From Moritella dasanensis ArB 0140 (GTDB lineage: Bacteria; Pseudomonadota; Gammaproteobacteria; Enterobacterales; Moritellaceae), in the NCBI RefSeq assembly GCF_000276805.1, contig NZ_AKXQ01000013.1, forward strand, positions 62,001 through 126,000: a stretch of 64,000 nt of DNA. Reading direction: 5' to 3'. Positions within the stretch are counted from its first letter, which is position 1. Each line of letters starts with the position of its first letter. Positions 1 through 9,105 of the stretch are shown here, piece after piece. Under the pieces are notes generated by a model that worked only from the letters and a program-made list of their open reading frames with translations, did not search any database and was not told the DNA's origin. A program made the position numbers and the translations under genes.

Positions 1-1815
1 CTAATGGTGATCGCTACGATCGCCATTTGTTTACTCTATGCCACACCGAATCTATACGGGGAAGACCCCGCTGTTCAAGTTTCTGCTGCACGTGGTGCTG
101 CTATTGAAGTCGCCACTCTCGATAAAGTGAAAGCAGAACTCGATAAACAATCCATTTCTTATAAAAGCGTTTCATTAGAACAGAACCAAGTATTAATTCG
201 TTTAACTGACAGCGAACAACAACTACTTGCTAGTGAGATCTTAAAAGAACAACTAGGTCAAACCTTCATTGTTGCTTTAAACCTTGCCCCTGCGACACCT
301 GATTGGCTGCAAAGCTTAGGTGCTGGACCATTAAAATTAGGTCTTGATTTACGTGGTGGTGTTCACTTCTTACTTGAAGTGGATATGGATGAAGCGTTAG
401 TGAAAGCACAAGATCAAATGTTACAAGACTTCCGTACCGATTTACGTGAAGAAAAGCTGCGTTATACAGCAGTGCGTAAAGACAGCAACGGTGTAACAGT
501 GCGTTTCCGCGATGTTGAAACACGCGATAAAGCTGAAGCATTCCTGAAAAATAAATATCCAGACCTACTGTTAAATGACAGTGAAAATAATGGTCAATTT
601 AGTGTGTCGGCAAAAATGACTGAAGCAAAACTTGCTGAAACTAAAGAATATGCCCTGCAACAAAACATCACCATTATCCGTAACCGTGTAAACCAATTAG
701 GTGTTGCTGAGCCGCTAGTACAGCGTCAAGGTGCAGACCGCATTGTGGTTGAATTACCGGGTGTTCAGGATACTGCTGGTGCCAAAGAAATTTTAGGTGC
801 AACAGCAACGCTTGAGTTCCGTTTAGTAGATAACAAAGCGGACCCTTATAGCACTCGCGTACCTGCTGGCAGTAAGAAATATACTACCCGTGACGGTCGT
901 CCTGTTGTACTGAAGAAACAAGTTATCTTAACCGGTAACCACATCACAGGTGCAACATCGAGCCTAGATGAGTTTAGTCGTGCACAGGTGAATATCGATC
1001 TTGATTCGCAAGGTGGCAGTAAAATGTCGCGTTCGACGAAAAAAGCAATCGGTACATCAATGGCAACGGTATTCATTGAATACAAACCAACGGGTGAGAA
1101 AACGCCTGAAGGTAAATCTAAACTGCATAAAATTGAAGAAGTAATTAACGTTGCTACCATTCAAGCGCAGTTAGGTCGTAGCTTCCGTATTACAGGTTTA
1201 GATAGTGCAAGCGAAGCTAAAAATCTGGCGTTATTATTACGTGCAGGTGCGTTAGTTGCGCCAGTACAAATCGTTGAAGAACGTACTATTGGTCCTAGCT
1301 TAGGTAAGCAAAATATTGAGAACGGCTTATCCGCGATGATTTATGGCATGATTGCTATCGTTATCTTCATGGCTATCTACTATCGTAAGTTTGGTCTTGT
1401 GGCCAATGTTGCCTTGTCTGCAAACATCATCATGATCATTGGTATCATGTCGATGATCCCGGGCGCGACAATGACGCTACCTGGTATTGCCGGTATCGTA
1501 TTAACGATTGGTATGGCTGTCGATGCCAACGTATTGGTATTTGAACGAATCCGTGAAGAGCTGAAAGAAGGCTGTAGCGTTCAGCAAGCTATTCACCGTG
1601 GTTACGATAATGCATTATCTACCATTGCCGATGCGAATATCACGACACTATTAACCGCGATCATCTTGTTTGCTGTTGGTACGGGCGCGATTAAAGGTTT
1701 CGCTATCACGCTCGCAATTGGTATTGCCGCTTCTATGTTTACTTCAATCATTGGTACACGTGCAATCGTGAATTTCCTTTGGGGTAATAAGAAGATCGAT
1801 AAGCTTTCAATCTAA
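1..1815 (+). CDS. secD: Protein translocase subunit SecD (5' end truncated by window edge)
   Basis: SecD is the inner-membrane partner of SecYEG that uses the proton motive force to help pull secreted proteins across the membrane. The reading frame is open to base 1; the first ATG, at base 4, lies inside the first membrane segment, and comparison with the roughly 615-residue family suggests only about ten residues are missing. Visible are the end of TM1 followed by the [10 protein letters not shown] stretch, the conserved [15 protein letters not shown] motif near residue 115, a large periplasmic domain, and five C-terminal membrane segments containing [17 protein letters not shown], the acidic membrane motif of the family. 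secF follows 11 bases downstream, so they form an operon; yajC is the expected gene further upstream, outside the window. Confidence 0.97.
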   Translation, partial: LMVIATIAICLLYATPNLYGEDPAVQVSAARGAAIEVATLDKVKAELDKQSISYKSVSLEQNQVLIRLTDSEQQLLASEILKEQLGQTFIVALNLAPATPDWLQSLGAGPLKLGLDLRGGVHFLLEVDMDEALVKAQDQMLQDFRTDLREEKLRYTAVRKDSNGVTVRFRDVETRDKAEAFLKNKYPDLLLNDSENNGQFSVSAKMTEAKLAETKEYALQQNITIIRNRVNQLGVAEPLVQRQGADRIVVELPGVQDTAGAKEILGATATLEFRLVDNKADPYSTRVPAGSKKYTTRDGRPVVLKKQVILTGNHITGATSSLDEFSRAQVNIDLDSQGGSKMSRSTKKAIGTSMATVFIEYKPTGEKTPEGKSKLHKIEEVINVATIQAQLGRSFRITGLDSASEAKNLALLLRAGALVAPVQIVEERTIGPSLGKQNIENGLSAMIYGMIAIVIFMAIYYRKFGLVANVALSANIIMIIGIMSMIPGATMTLPGIAGIVLTIGMAVDANVLVFERIREELKEGCSVQQAIHRGYDNALSTIADANITTLLTAIILFAVGTGAIKGFAITLAIGIAASMFTSIIGTRAIVNFLWGNKKIDKLSI

Positions 1816-1826
1816 GGGGATTAATT

Positions 1827-2771
1827 ATGTTTGAAATTATTAAAACAGAACGCACGATCCACTTTATGAAAATGACTAAACCAGCGTTTATCTTATCTGC
1901 GCTATTAGTTATTTTATCGATATCTTCAGTTGCAATTAAAGGCATTAATTGGGGTCTTGATTTTACCGGTGGTACGGTAATCGAAGTGGGTTATGACAAA
2001 CCAGCGGATCTTGAAGTGATTCGTCCGTTGTTAGCAGAAGAAGGCTTTAGTGATGCGGTTATTCAACATTTCGGCTCAAGCCGTGATGTATTGATCCGTA
2101 TCGCGCCACGTGAAGGTTTGGACAGTGCTCACCTTGGTAGTCAAATGCTGGCTGCATTACAAGGTTACGATAAAAGCGTAGAAATGCGTCGTATCGAGTT
2201 TGTTGGTCCTAACGTTGGCGATGAATTAACAGAGCAAGGTGGTCTAGCGCTGCTTGCGGCATTAATTTGTATCCTAATTTATGTTGGTGTACGTTTTGAA
2301 TGGCGTTTAGCTTCTGGTGCGGTATTAGCATTGGCACATGACGTTATCATCACACTCGGTATCTTCTCGGCGTTAGAGATTGAATTCGATTTAACTATTT
2401 TAGCGGCGCTGTTGACCGTTATTGGTTATTCATTGAATGATACGATTGTGGTATTTGACCGTATCCGTGAGAACTTCCGTCGCATGCGTATTGATGATTC
2501 TGTGGAAATCATGGATGTATCATTAACGCAGACATTATCACGTACGTTAATCACGTCAGGTACAACATTAATGGTATTAGTATCATTGTTCCTGAAAGGT
2601 GGCGCTCTGATCCACGGTTTCGCATTAGCATTGCTAATCGGTATCGTGGTTGGTACATATTCATCGATTTACGTAGCAAGTGCATTAGCACTGAAGCTTG
2701 GCGTAACGCGTGAAACTATGTTACCACCCGTGGTAGAAAAAGAAGGCGCAGACCAAGACCCAATGCAGTAA
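1827..2771 (+). CDS. secF: Protein translocase subunit SecF
   Basis: SecF pairs with SecD in the proton-driven accessory complex of the Sec translocon. The 314-residue protein has an N-terminal TM (about 17-37), the family signature NWGLDFTGGTVIEV, a periplasmic domain, and five further TMs with VIGYSLNDTIVVFDRIREN, the counterpart of the SecD motif. A ribosome binding site (AAGGGG) lies just before the ATG. Length matches the family. It is co-transcribed with secD and followed by a strong terminator. The C-terminal tail after the last TM is short and acidic. Confidence 0.97.
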   Translation: MFEIIKTERTIHFMKMTKPAFILSALLVILSISSVAIKGINWGLDFTGGTVIEVGYDKPADLEVIRPLLAEEGFSDAVIQHFGSSRDVLIRIAPREGLDSAHLGSQMLAALQGYDKSVEMRRIEFVGPNVGDELTEQGGLALLAALICILIYVGVRFEWRLASGAVLALAHDVIITLGIFSALEIEFDLTILAALLTVIGYSLNDTIVVFDRIRENFRRMRIDDSVEIMDVSLTQTLSRTLITSGTTLMVLVSLFLKGGALIHGFALALLIGIVVGTYSSIYVASALALKLGVTRETMLPPVVEKEGADQDPMQ

Positions 2772-2815
2772 TCTTTAGGGAAACCTAGCTAACGCATTGG
2801 TCTTCGGACTGTCAT

Positions 2816-2846
2816 AAAACCCGCCTCGTGCGGGTTTTTGTTTTTT
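2816..2846 (+). terminator. Rho-independent terminator of secDF
   Basis: An AAAACCCGC / GCGGGTTTT stem with a five-base loop (CTCGT) is followed by a T-rich tract, 45 bases after the secF stop. Confidence 0.9.
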
Positions 2847-2947
2847 ATATTTTTAGCGATTGAATTATCAAACATAAAGTGAAATTATGGTTGAGTAAAG
2901 TAGTCGCTTAGGTAAATACCTGCTATTAAACTGAAAAGGATAACAAC

Positions 2948-3316
2948 ATGGCTCATAGTCAACGATTTCTAGATTTATGTAACGAAGCCCGTAAAGTAGT
3001 TAAAGAATGTAGCTGTGATGATGTAAAGCAGTGGCAAGACGAAGGCAAGCAGTTTGCGCTTGTTGATGTACGCGAAGAAAGCGAGTGGGCTGCAAGTCGT
3101 ATTAGCGGGGCTGAATACATGGGCCGTGGCGTTATTGAACGTGACTTAGAAGCGAAATATCCTGAGCTAGATACGTGTATCGTACTGTATTGCGGTGGCG
3201 GTTATCGCTCTGCATTATCAGCCGAGTTCATCCAGCGTATGGGCTACACAGATGTTATCTCAATGGATGGCGGGATCCGTGAGTGGAAAATGAAGAGTTA
3301 TCCAATCAGTAAATAA
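2948..3316 (+). CDS. Single-domain rhodanese-like sulfurtransferase
   Basis: This 122-residue cytosolic protein is one rhodanese domain (about residues 20-118). LVDVREESEW is the CH2A-type motif, and the active-site loop is CGGGYR with the persulfide-carrying Cys at about residue 82. No signal peptide is visible. It has its own AAAGGA ribosome binding site and sits alone between the secDF terminator and the convergent diguanylate cyclase. Rhodaneses move sulfane sulfur between donors and acceptors, but the physiological substrate cannot be read from the sequence. Confidence 0.9.
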   Translation: MAHSQRFLDLCNEARKVVKECSCDDVKQWQDEGKQFALVDVREESEWAASRISGAEYMGRGVIERDLEAKYPELDTCIVLYCGGGYRSALSAEFIQRMGYTDVISMDGGIREWKMKSYPISK

Positions 3317-3333
3317 ACTTACTCATGATTCTT

Positions 3334-3369
3334 AGATGAATGTTGTTATGTGTATAGCAACACTCATCT
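3334..3369. terminator. Stem-loop between convergent genes
   Basis: An imperfect inverted repeat (AGATGA...TCATCT outer arms, TGTTG...CAACA inner arms) lies between the rhodanese stop and the end of the minus-strand cyclase gene. It has short T-rich flanks on both sides, so it could end transcripts from both directions, though neither T tract is strong. Confidence 0.5.
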
Positions 3370-3387
3370 TGTCATCTTGTCATCACG

Positions 3388-4608
3388 TTATTGCCAGATA
3401 ACTTGGTTACGGCCATTTGTTTTTGCTTTATATAAACGGGCATCGGATTCGGAGATCATCTCATCAATCGGTTTGTTACCAAAACTGGAACCAATACTAA
3501 CCGTGATTTTTATTTCAACGTCATTATGCTTCATGGTTAATTGTTCTATCTTGTGGCGCAATAACTCCAACTGAGACACAAAAACAACGCGTTCGATAGT
3601 GCTTTGAATACAGAACTCTTCCCCTCCAAAACGTGCAACAGTGGCATCAGTAAAGTGATGTTGTAATTGTTTAGCGATAGTCACTAATACTGCATCGCCA
3701 CCATCATGGCCGTGCTTGTCATTTACTTTTTTGAAAAAATCTATGTCTAGCATGGCAATATTTTTATGCTCTGCGGTTGTGCTGCTACCATGTTGACTAA
3801 AGAAATAGCGGCGGTTCCATAAACCGGTTAGCGCATCTTGATTAGCCATCTTGTAAAGCTTGTCTGCAGTGTCTTTCATGTTGAGGATATGATGGATACG
3901 GCAGTAAAACTCCTCTTGATTAAAAGGTTTATAGAGAAAGTCATTGGCACCGGCTTTTAGAAAACGAGCTGTCATCGACCGATCGCTACTGCCTGATAGG
4001 CCTAGAATAGCCAGTTGATTTCGGTCGAATTTACGACGGATCTCGCGGGTCATGGTAATGCCGTCTTTTTCGGGCATATCATGATCTGTGATGATCAAAC
4101 TGATACCGGGATGCTGTTGTAATAATGCGATTGCTTGAACCCCATTTTCAGCAGCTATGACCTGTAGGTTTTGTCGTTCCAATAAATTAATGAGATGGGT
4201 GCGCACGGTTTTAGAATCTTCAACGACGAGTGCTTTATGACGGCTGTTGTCTTGCAGGCGTTGTAATAATGGGATCAGGTAAGACACCGATGATGCACTG
4301 TCTTTTAACAAATAGTCGATGACACCTTTTGATAACACTTTATCGCGGATATGCTCACTGAAATTAGCCGTTAAAATGATAGCCTGTAAGCCATAGCTTA
4401 ATACATGATCAATGATTTCACCGTCATGACCATCAGGTAAACAGTAATCGAGTACAGAGCAAAGAAAATCACTTTCTCGCGCTAAGATCTCATGGGCTTG
4501 TGCTATTGATTCAGCAAATACGGCTTGAAAACCAGCTTGGCTCAGCTGGATATTAAGGTATTTACGAAAGGCTCGGCTGTCTTCAACAACAAGTATTTTG
4601 CAGAGCAA
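3388..4608 (-). CDS. Diguanylate cyclase with two receiver domains (REC-REC-GGDEF)
   Basis: The 406-residue protein has two N-terminal response-regulator receivers (about 4-118 and 124-240) and a GGDEF domain (about 255-406). The likely phosphoacceptor aspartates are D54 (SVLDYCLPDG) and D175 (LIITDHDMPEKDG). The catalytic loop is intact as GGEEF at 328-332, and DIDFFKKVNDKHGHDGGD is the nucleotide-binding helix, so c-di-GMP synthesis is expected. The first receiver is more divergent. The start is a TTG with AAGGA seven bases upstream. No kinase is adjacent; the hybrid kinase at 9.1 kb is the nearest. It resembles PleD in layout (PleD is REC-REC-GGDEF). Confidence 0.9.
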   Translation of the reverse strand: MLCKILVVEDSRAFRKYLNIQLSQAGFQAVFAESIAQAHEILARESDFLCSVLDYCLPDGHDGEIIDHVLSYGLQAIILTANFSEHIRDKVLSKGVIDYLLKDSASSVSYLIPLLQRLQDNSRHKALVVEDSKTVRTHLINLLERQNLQVIAAENGVQAIALLQQHPGISLIITDHDMPEKDGITMTREIRRKFDRNQLAILGLSGSSDRSMTARFLKAGANDFLYKPFNQEEFYCRIHHILNMKDTADKLYKMANQDALTGLWNRRYFFSQHGSSTTAEHKNIAMLDIDFFKKVNDKHGHDGGDAVLVTIAKQLQHHFTDATVARFGGEEFCIQSTIERVVFVSQLELLRHKIEQLTMKHNDVEIKITVSIGSSFGNKPIDEMISESDARLYKAKTNGRNQVIWQ

Positions 4609-5024
4609 TTGGATATCCTTATTCTTATTAACTCCGTAACCATCATTGTCGAAGCTTAATTCATTGAAACTAATAGCTTATTAATATGAAACTTTAATTG
4701 CTATGACCGATTTGATAAGTTAAATATCATAGCACTATAATGTTGTTTATGTTTTACCACTAAATGTATAAAAGTTAGATTGATTTAGCTTACTGCCATT
4801 GATGATGCACATATCGGTGCTAAGTCATCTTGGGTCATCTCTTACACTTGCTAAAGTTGACCCATTAGCCCGTTATCATAGCGATAAACACTGTAAGTAA
4901 ATCATTCACTGCCGAGAAATATTATATTATCTCGTTGTTCGCTTTCGGGCGTTTTTTACCTTGCTTGCAACTGCCATTATTGGTTAACTGATGATTCAAT
5001 TTTAAACGTGTGGTTAGGGGTTAT
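4609..5024. other. Intergenic region, no gene recognised
   Basis: This AT-rich divergent region should hold the promoter of the minus-strand cyclase and that of the leader/EamA transcript. I found no convincing ORF, operator or terminator in it. Confidence 0.4.
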
Positions 5025-5087
5025 ATGACAATTTATTTTATTAATTACTCTGCGACACGTTTATGGCTGCTCTGGAAACCAGAGTAG
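5025..5087 (+). CDS. Putative leader peptide with two Trp codons upstream of an EamA transporter
   Basis: A 20-codon ORF begins at an ATG preceded by AGGGG (5016-5020) at five bases spacing, a good ribosome binding site. Its C-terminal half reads RLWLLWKPE, so tryptophan codons lie at 5064-5066 and 5073-5075, among Leu codons. The second half of the ORF forms the 5' arm of a strong hairpin, and a second hairpin follows before the transporter ATG. This is the usual layout of amino-acid attenuation leaders. No similar leader is known to me for an EamA gene, so this is a structural inference. Confidence 0.55.
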   Translation: MTIYFINYSATRLWLLWKPE

Positions 5088-5140
5088 CGGCTAATTAATT
5101 TTTGGCGAGGCTACGGAATATGTAGCCTGCTGTTTGTTTT
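5066..5140 (+). promoter_or_regulatory. Candidate attenuator with alternative hairpins
   Basis: Arm 1 (5066-5075) pairs with arm 2 (5079-5088) over ten base pairs with one G-U and a three-base loop. Arm 3 (5108-5114, AGGCTAC) pairs perfectly with arm 4 (5122-5128, GTAGCCT), extendable by GC across a one-base bulge, and is followed by TGTTTGTTTT, a plausible terminator. GTAGC at 5084-5088 in arm 2 can instead pair with GCTAC at 5110-5114 in arm 3, a weak five-base antiterminator. The Trp codons of the leader sit in or next to arm 1. Confidence 0.5.
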
Positions 5141-5181
5141 ATCCTGCGTATTCCTAGCCTTCATTATATCTTGGAGGGATC

Positions 5182-6171
5182 ATGGAACAGACTAATACCA
5201 CTACTAATAATACAAATAGCACCACCACTACAACCACAAATAGCACAAGCAAACATCATACTCGCTTAGGGTTAACTCAGCGGTTATCAGCACATAAAAT
5301 AGGTCTACTGTGTGCATTTTTTGCTACCTGTTTGTTTTCGACAAAAGGTATTTTCGTTAAACTTGCCTACCAGTATGGCGTCGATAGCATCACGCTAATG
5401 ACGTATCGCATGATCCTGTCTTTACCTTTCTATATTGGTGTATTTGTGTGGGTGCTCATGAAGAATCCATCGCTGAAGTCTCCGATAAAGGCACAATTCC
5501 TGCCGGTGATGGGCATTGGGTTATTAGGTTATTACCTATCAAGTTACTTTGATCTTCAAGGACTTAATTACATTAGCTCGCAGCTAGAACGATTAGTATT
5601 ATTTACTTATCCAACGGTCGTCGTGATCCTGAGCTGGTTGGTATTTGGTAACCGCATTAATCGACAAGTCATTGGTGCGCTAATCCTGGCCTATGCAGGG
5701 GTTTTTGTACTGTTTTATCATGATTTAGGTAAGCAGGGCGAGGGGGTCATCACTGGATCTTTACTGGTGTTAACAGCTTGCTTTACGTTTGCCTCATATT
5801 TACTGCTGAGTAAAACTAAGATCCAAAAATTAGGCAGTTTAGTATTTACTTGTATTGCGATGTTTGGCGCTAGTTTTATGATCTTCGTTCATTTTTACGT
5901 TGTCCATGAAATACAAGATCTCAGTATTCCGCTGCCAGTGTTTTGGATATCACTGTGGTTAGCGATTGGCTGTACGGTGATCCCTTCTTTTTTAATGAGC
6001 GAAGGCATTGCCAGAGTCGGGCCTGAACAAGCCTCGATTGTCGGTGGCAGCGGCCCGGTATTAACAGCGCTAATGGCGGTGTTTTTATTGGGTGAAACCT
6101 TCACTATTTACCATTTTTTAGGTATGTCGATGGTAATTGTTGCTATTGTCTGGTTAAGTGTTAGAAAATAG
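5182..6171 (+). CDS. EamA/DMT-family transporter
   Basis: The 329-residue inner-membrane protein has ten predicted TMs in two EamA repeats (about 35-175 and 185-325). Typical marks are ATCLFSTKGIFVKLAY at the start of repeat 1, and the GPVLTALMAVFLLGE and ARVGPEQASIV segments in repeat 2. DMT proteins move amino acids, nucleotide sugars or other metabolites, often outward; substrate is not evident. The Trp-containing leader upstream hints at an aromatic amino acid link. GGAGGG supports the ATG. The first 25 residues are an odd Thr/Asn/Ser-rich low-complexity tail encoded by ACC/ACT/AAT repeats, likely cytoplasmic and not conserved. Confidence 0.85.
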   Translation: MEQTNTTTNNTNSTTTTTTNSTSKHHTRLGLTQRLSAHKIGLLCAFFATCLFSTKGIFVKLAYQYGVDSITLMTYRMILSLPFYIGVFVWVLMKNPSLKSPIKAQFLPVMGIGLLGYYLSSYFDLQGLNYISSQLERLVLFTYPTVVVILSWLVFGNRINRQVIGALILAYAGVFVLFYHDLGKQGEGVITGSLLVLTACFTFASYLLLSKTKIQKLGSLVFTCIAMFGASFMIFVHFYVVHEIQDLSIPLPVFWISLWLAIGCTVIPSFLMSEGIARVGPEQASIVGGSGPVLTALMAVFLLGETFTIYHFLGMSMVIVAIVWLSVRK

Positions 6172-6240
6172 CGCCTTAATCTCTATGAGAGTTGGGCACT
6201 TACGCCGTTATTGTCTGTATAGAGTATCTGCTGAGGTTGT

Positions 6241-6912
6241 ATGGTTAAGGTTAAAGTTTGGGACGGATTTATTCGTGGCTATCACTGGTTACAGGTGAGC
6301 TTATTATTTGGATTGTGGTATTGCGCTGATAACGATGAAATGGAGTGGCACTTTGTGTTTGGCTATGCCTTACTTGCGCTGTGGATCACCCGTTTTATTT
6401 GGGGCTTGATTGGCAGTGATACCGCTAAATTTAGTTACTTTATAAAAAGTCCCAAAGCGCTAATCGGTTACCTTAAAGACAAAAACAAATTTGACCGCGT
6501 TAAATTTGGTCATAACCCTGCTGGTGCCTGCATGGTGGTGTTGTTTTTAGCCTTGCTGGCGACCCAATTATTTAGTGGCCTCAGTGCCAGCGATGATATC
6601 TTGTCTGAAGGACCTCTAGCGCAATATTTTTCTGCGGATACAGTGAGCTTCTTGACCTGGATACATCACGTAAACTTTGATGTGCTACTTTGGGCAATCG
6701 GTCTACATGTGATCGCTATCTTGGCTTATAAACTAAAAAAACAGCCATTAGTTAAAGCCATGTTCACAGGCGTTGCTGAATACCCATTAGTGGATTCTAT
6801 TGCCCACCCCAAAATAATGAATGGTTTAGTCGCTTGGACTCTCTATGTGGCTATTGCTAGCGTAGTTTGGTGGCAATGGGGACATGAAAACTTCGGTTAT
6901 CTATTTTATTGA
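6241..6912 (+). CDS. Cytochrome b561 family membrane protein
   Basis: The 223-residue protein has about five hydrophobic segments and the layout of the prokaryotic cytochrome b561 / Ni,Fe-hydrogenase b-type family. Candidate haem-ligand histidines are H15 (RGYHW), H37, H91 in the typical GHNPAGA loop, H142/H143 and H156. Such proteins pass electrons between the quinone pool and a periplasmic cytochrome or enzyme; a di-haem cytochrome c is a common partner, but none is adjacent. TGAGG precedes the ATG. A long perfect stem-loop follows the stop. Confidence 0.85.
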   Translation: MVKVKVWDGFIRGYHWLQVSLLFGLWYCADNDEMEWHFVFGYALLALWITRFIWGLIGSDTAKFSYFIKSPKALIGYLKDKNKFDRVKFGHNPAGACMVVLFLALLATQLFSGLSASDDILSEGPLAQYFSADTVSFLTWIHHVNFDVLLWAIGLHVIAILAYKLKKQPLVKAMFTGVAEYPLVDSIAHPKIMNGLVAWTLYVAIASVVWWQWGHENFGYLFY

Positions 6913-6973
6913 TACCAGTATTGAAGCGTAAATTAATCACCGTTTAATGCATAAAGCATAAAATGTATTTCTG

Positions 6974-7009
6974 CAGACATTAAGGTTAAATAGTTAGCCT
7001 TAATGTCTG
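6974..7009 (+). terminator. Stem-loop after cytochrome b561 gene
   Basis: A perfect 12-base inverted repeat (CAGACATTAAGG / CCTTAATGTCTG) with a 12-base loop lies 61 bases after the stop. The following tract is only mildly T-rich, so termination is likely but not certain. Confidence 0.6.
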
Positions 7010-7148
7010 AATATTTTAACTAGGTAGCATTATTACACCAGTTAAAAGTTATTCTTTATTATCCCCTCTATACTCATTTTTATACGTAACCTTTATCTAT
7101 AACTATCTGATATATAGTTAATACCAAAAATTTCACGGAGTAGAAATA

Positions 7149-8201
7149 ATGAGTAATGAAATTCAGTTTTATGAACCTAATGATGACTTCGGATTCTTAT
7201 CCAATTTAGCTTTGGCACCGATCAAGGTTGCAGGGGCTGAATGGCCAAGTAGTGAACATTATTATCAAGCGCAAAAATTTAATGACCCGCAATTACAACG
7301 TTTAATCCGTCAAGCCCCGACACCAGATGAAGCGTTTGCTTTAAGCCGTGAGTATGCCCAGTTTGTAAAATCGGATTGGTTGCAGCAACGCGAGCGTGTT
7401 ATGCGTTATGCTGTGACGGAAAAATTTAGCCAAAACCCTTATTACGCTTATCAGCTTGTAGCCACTGGAGAGCAAGTATTAACAGAGCATTCGCATAAAG
7501 ATAGTTTTTGGGGTGATGGTGGTGATGGTAATGGCCGTAATGAACTTGGCCAAATATTAATGGCTGTACGCAGTGATTTAAGCAAACAGGAACCTTATAA
7601 CCTGATCACCTATGTTGATAGCGCTAAGTTACCAACTCAATTTGGCATGTTCCAGATGAACGGCTTTCTAGAACGATCGACAGGTAAAGAGCACCTTGCT
7701 TTAGTGTATGGAAAGTTAGATCCGAGTGAACCTGTTCTAATCCGTTTACATTCTGAATGCTTAACCGGCGATGCGTTATTTAGCGCGCGTTGTGATTGTG
7801 GTTTTCAGTTAGCTAAAGCCATGGAAAATATTGTAGAGAAAGGCAGTGGTGTGATCCTTTATTTACGTCAAGAAGGGCGTGGTATCGGCTTATTAAATAA
7901 GATCAGAGCTTATCATTTACAAGATGATGGCGCAGACACGGTTGAAGCAAATGAACGTTTAGGCTTCGCTGCAGACATGCGAGATTACACTTTTTGTAAA
8001 GGCATGTTGGGTCACTTGAATATTCACAGTGTGAATTTAATGACCAATAACCCCCGCAAGGTCAATGCGTTAATTAAAGCGGGAATTAATATTGCAGAGC
8101 GGGTACCACTGCAAGAAGGGAACAACCCCCATAATGCCGGTTATCTGAAAACCAAAGCGAATAAGCTTGGGCATATGTTTGCGGCTGATTTTATTAACTA
8201 G
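7149..8201 (+). CDS. NADAR (YbiA/COG3236) - GTP cyclohydrolase II (RibA) fusion
   Basis: This 350-residue cytosolic protein joins two domains. Residues 1-143 match the NADAR/YbiA family: [13 protein letters not shown] at the start, [11 protein letters not shown], and [13 protein letters not shown] near 119-131. In riboflavin biosynthesis this family cleaves the N-glycosidic bond of reactive early intermediates; related NADAR proteins remove ADP-ribose. Residues about 150-350 are RibA, which opens GTP to the first riboflavin precursor. Zinc cysteines C204, C215 and C217 ([18 protein letters not shown]) and the [11 protein letters not shown] catalytic stretch are intact. The fusion pairs the first riboflavin step with removal of its unstable product. 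I saw no FMN riboswitch in the 236-base gap upstream, and no other rib gene is adjacent. Confidence 0.93.
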   Translation: MSNEIQFYEPNDDFGFLSNLALAPIKVAGAEWPSSEHYYQAQKFNDPQLQRLIRQAPTPDEAFALSREYAQFVKSDWLQQRERVMRYAVTEKFSQNPYYAYQLVATGEQVLTEHSHKDSFWGDGGDGNGRNELGQILMAVRSDLSKQEPYNLITYVDSAKLPTQFGMFQMNGFLERSTGKEHLALVYGKLDPSEPVLIRLHSECLTGDALFSARCDCGFQLAKAMENIVEKGSGVILYLRQEGRGIGLLNKIRAYHLQDDGADTVEANERLGFAADMRDYTFCKGMLGHLNIHSVNLMTNNPRKVNALIKAGINIAERVPLQEGNNPHNAGYLKTKANKLGHMFAADFIN

Positions 8202-8237
8202 TTTAAGCATTCGTTACAGCATTAATGTTGATAATAG

Positions 8238-8271
8238 ACACCGGACTCTTACTGCAAGAACCGGTGTTTTT
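8238..8271 (+). terminator. Terminator after NADAR-ribA
   Basis: An ACACCGG / CCGGTGT stem encloses a loop with CTT/AAG pairing potential and is followed by TTTT. It sits just before the end of the convergent binding-protein gene. Confidence 0.85.
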
Positions 8272-8281
8272 GTATTCACCG

Positions 8282-9037
8282 TTAAATATAATTATTAATA
8301 ATCTCAGTCAAGGTACCTGTATCCGATAGGGTTGAGAGTTGTTGATTAATAAATTTTTGCAGTTCGCTATCCATCTTCGGATCAAATGCAAGATAAATAG
8401 GATAACTTGGGATCAAGGCTGAAAAATCTTGTAAGTGATAATTGCTGAGACTTTTAGATTGTATTTTAAGGTTGTATTTAATCCGTGATGTCATTTCGAT
8501 GAAAATCGCATCTTGCGGCATCTTATCTAAAATTCTGAAGGCTGCTGCGTAATCTTTTACTCTTAGTTCTTTAATCTCGCCATTATCAATATAAGGCTGT
8601 AGCGTTGGATAATCAAAACCATAAAGTAAGACAAATACTTTGTCTTTTATATCGCTAAGCTCTTTATATGAAAAATCTGACTTAGCGTTGGTTAAGATAC
8701 TGTGGCTAACGGTATAAATTGGTTTGTCAGATAAATTTTCTGCTTGGACACTACCCCAATTTGGACTGCCATAAGTGATCCAATTTTTTTCCCCTCCAGC
8801 CTCCAATTCTGAAATCATCCGGTTGAATGGATAGACATGATAATTAACGGTGTATTTATCAATGAAAACGTTAGCAATAATGTCTGATACGATACCTGAA
8901 TGTTGATTATCATCGGTCGTAATTTGAAATGGCATTGCTTGTTTCGCAATGACATAATAGTTGATTGATTCTGAATTCGCAGTAAAGCTAGCAATACAAA
9001 GCTGCAGAGTTAACATTATTGAAATAAAGCGTTTCAT
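8282..9037 (-). CDS. Periplasmic solute-binding protein (SBP_bac_3-like)
   Basis: The 251-residue protein starts with a Sec signal peptide (MKRFISIMLTLQLCIASFTANS) and resembles the family-3 solute-binding fold used by polar amino acid ABC transporters and by ligand sensors. The match is at the level of pattern only. AAGGAAG precedes the ATG. No permease or ATPase is adjacent. Instead it is divergent, with 68 bases between, from a hybrid histidine kinase, so it may serve signalling rather than uptake; that is inference. Confidence 0.7.
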   Translation of the reverse strand: MKRFISIMLTLQLCIASFTANSESINYYVIAKQAMPFQITTDDNQHSGIVSDIIANVFIDKYTVNYHVYPFNRMISELEAGGEKNWITYGSPNWGSVQAENLSDKPIYTVSHSILTNAKSDFSYKELSDIKDKVFVLLYGFDYPTLQPYIDNGEIKELRVKDYAAAFRILDKMPQDAIFIEMTSRIKYNLKIQSKSLSNYHLQDFSALIPSYPIYLAFDPKMDSELQKFINQQLSTLSDTGTLTEIINNYI

Positions 9038-9105
9038 TTTTACTTCCTTATAGTAGTAATTCCATAGTAGTGTCTATCATTAGGTTAGTCGACTGACAAC
9101 AGGAT

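Noticed and set aside
3350-3574. 74-codon plus-strand ORF between the rhodanese and cyclase genes
   Set aside because: Most of it lies antisense to the GGDEF end of the cyclase gene, and its start sits in the stem-loop.
5185-5256. Thr/Asn codon repeats at the EamA N-terminus as a phase-variation tract
   Set aside because: The units are imperfect trinucleotides, so slippage would keep the frame and would not switch the gene on and off.
6913-7148. FMN riboswitch before the NADAR-RibA gene
   Set aside because: None of the conserved RFN element segments are visible; only a terminator-like stem of the preceding gene is present.
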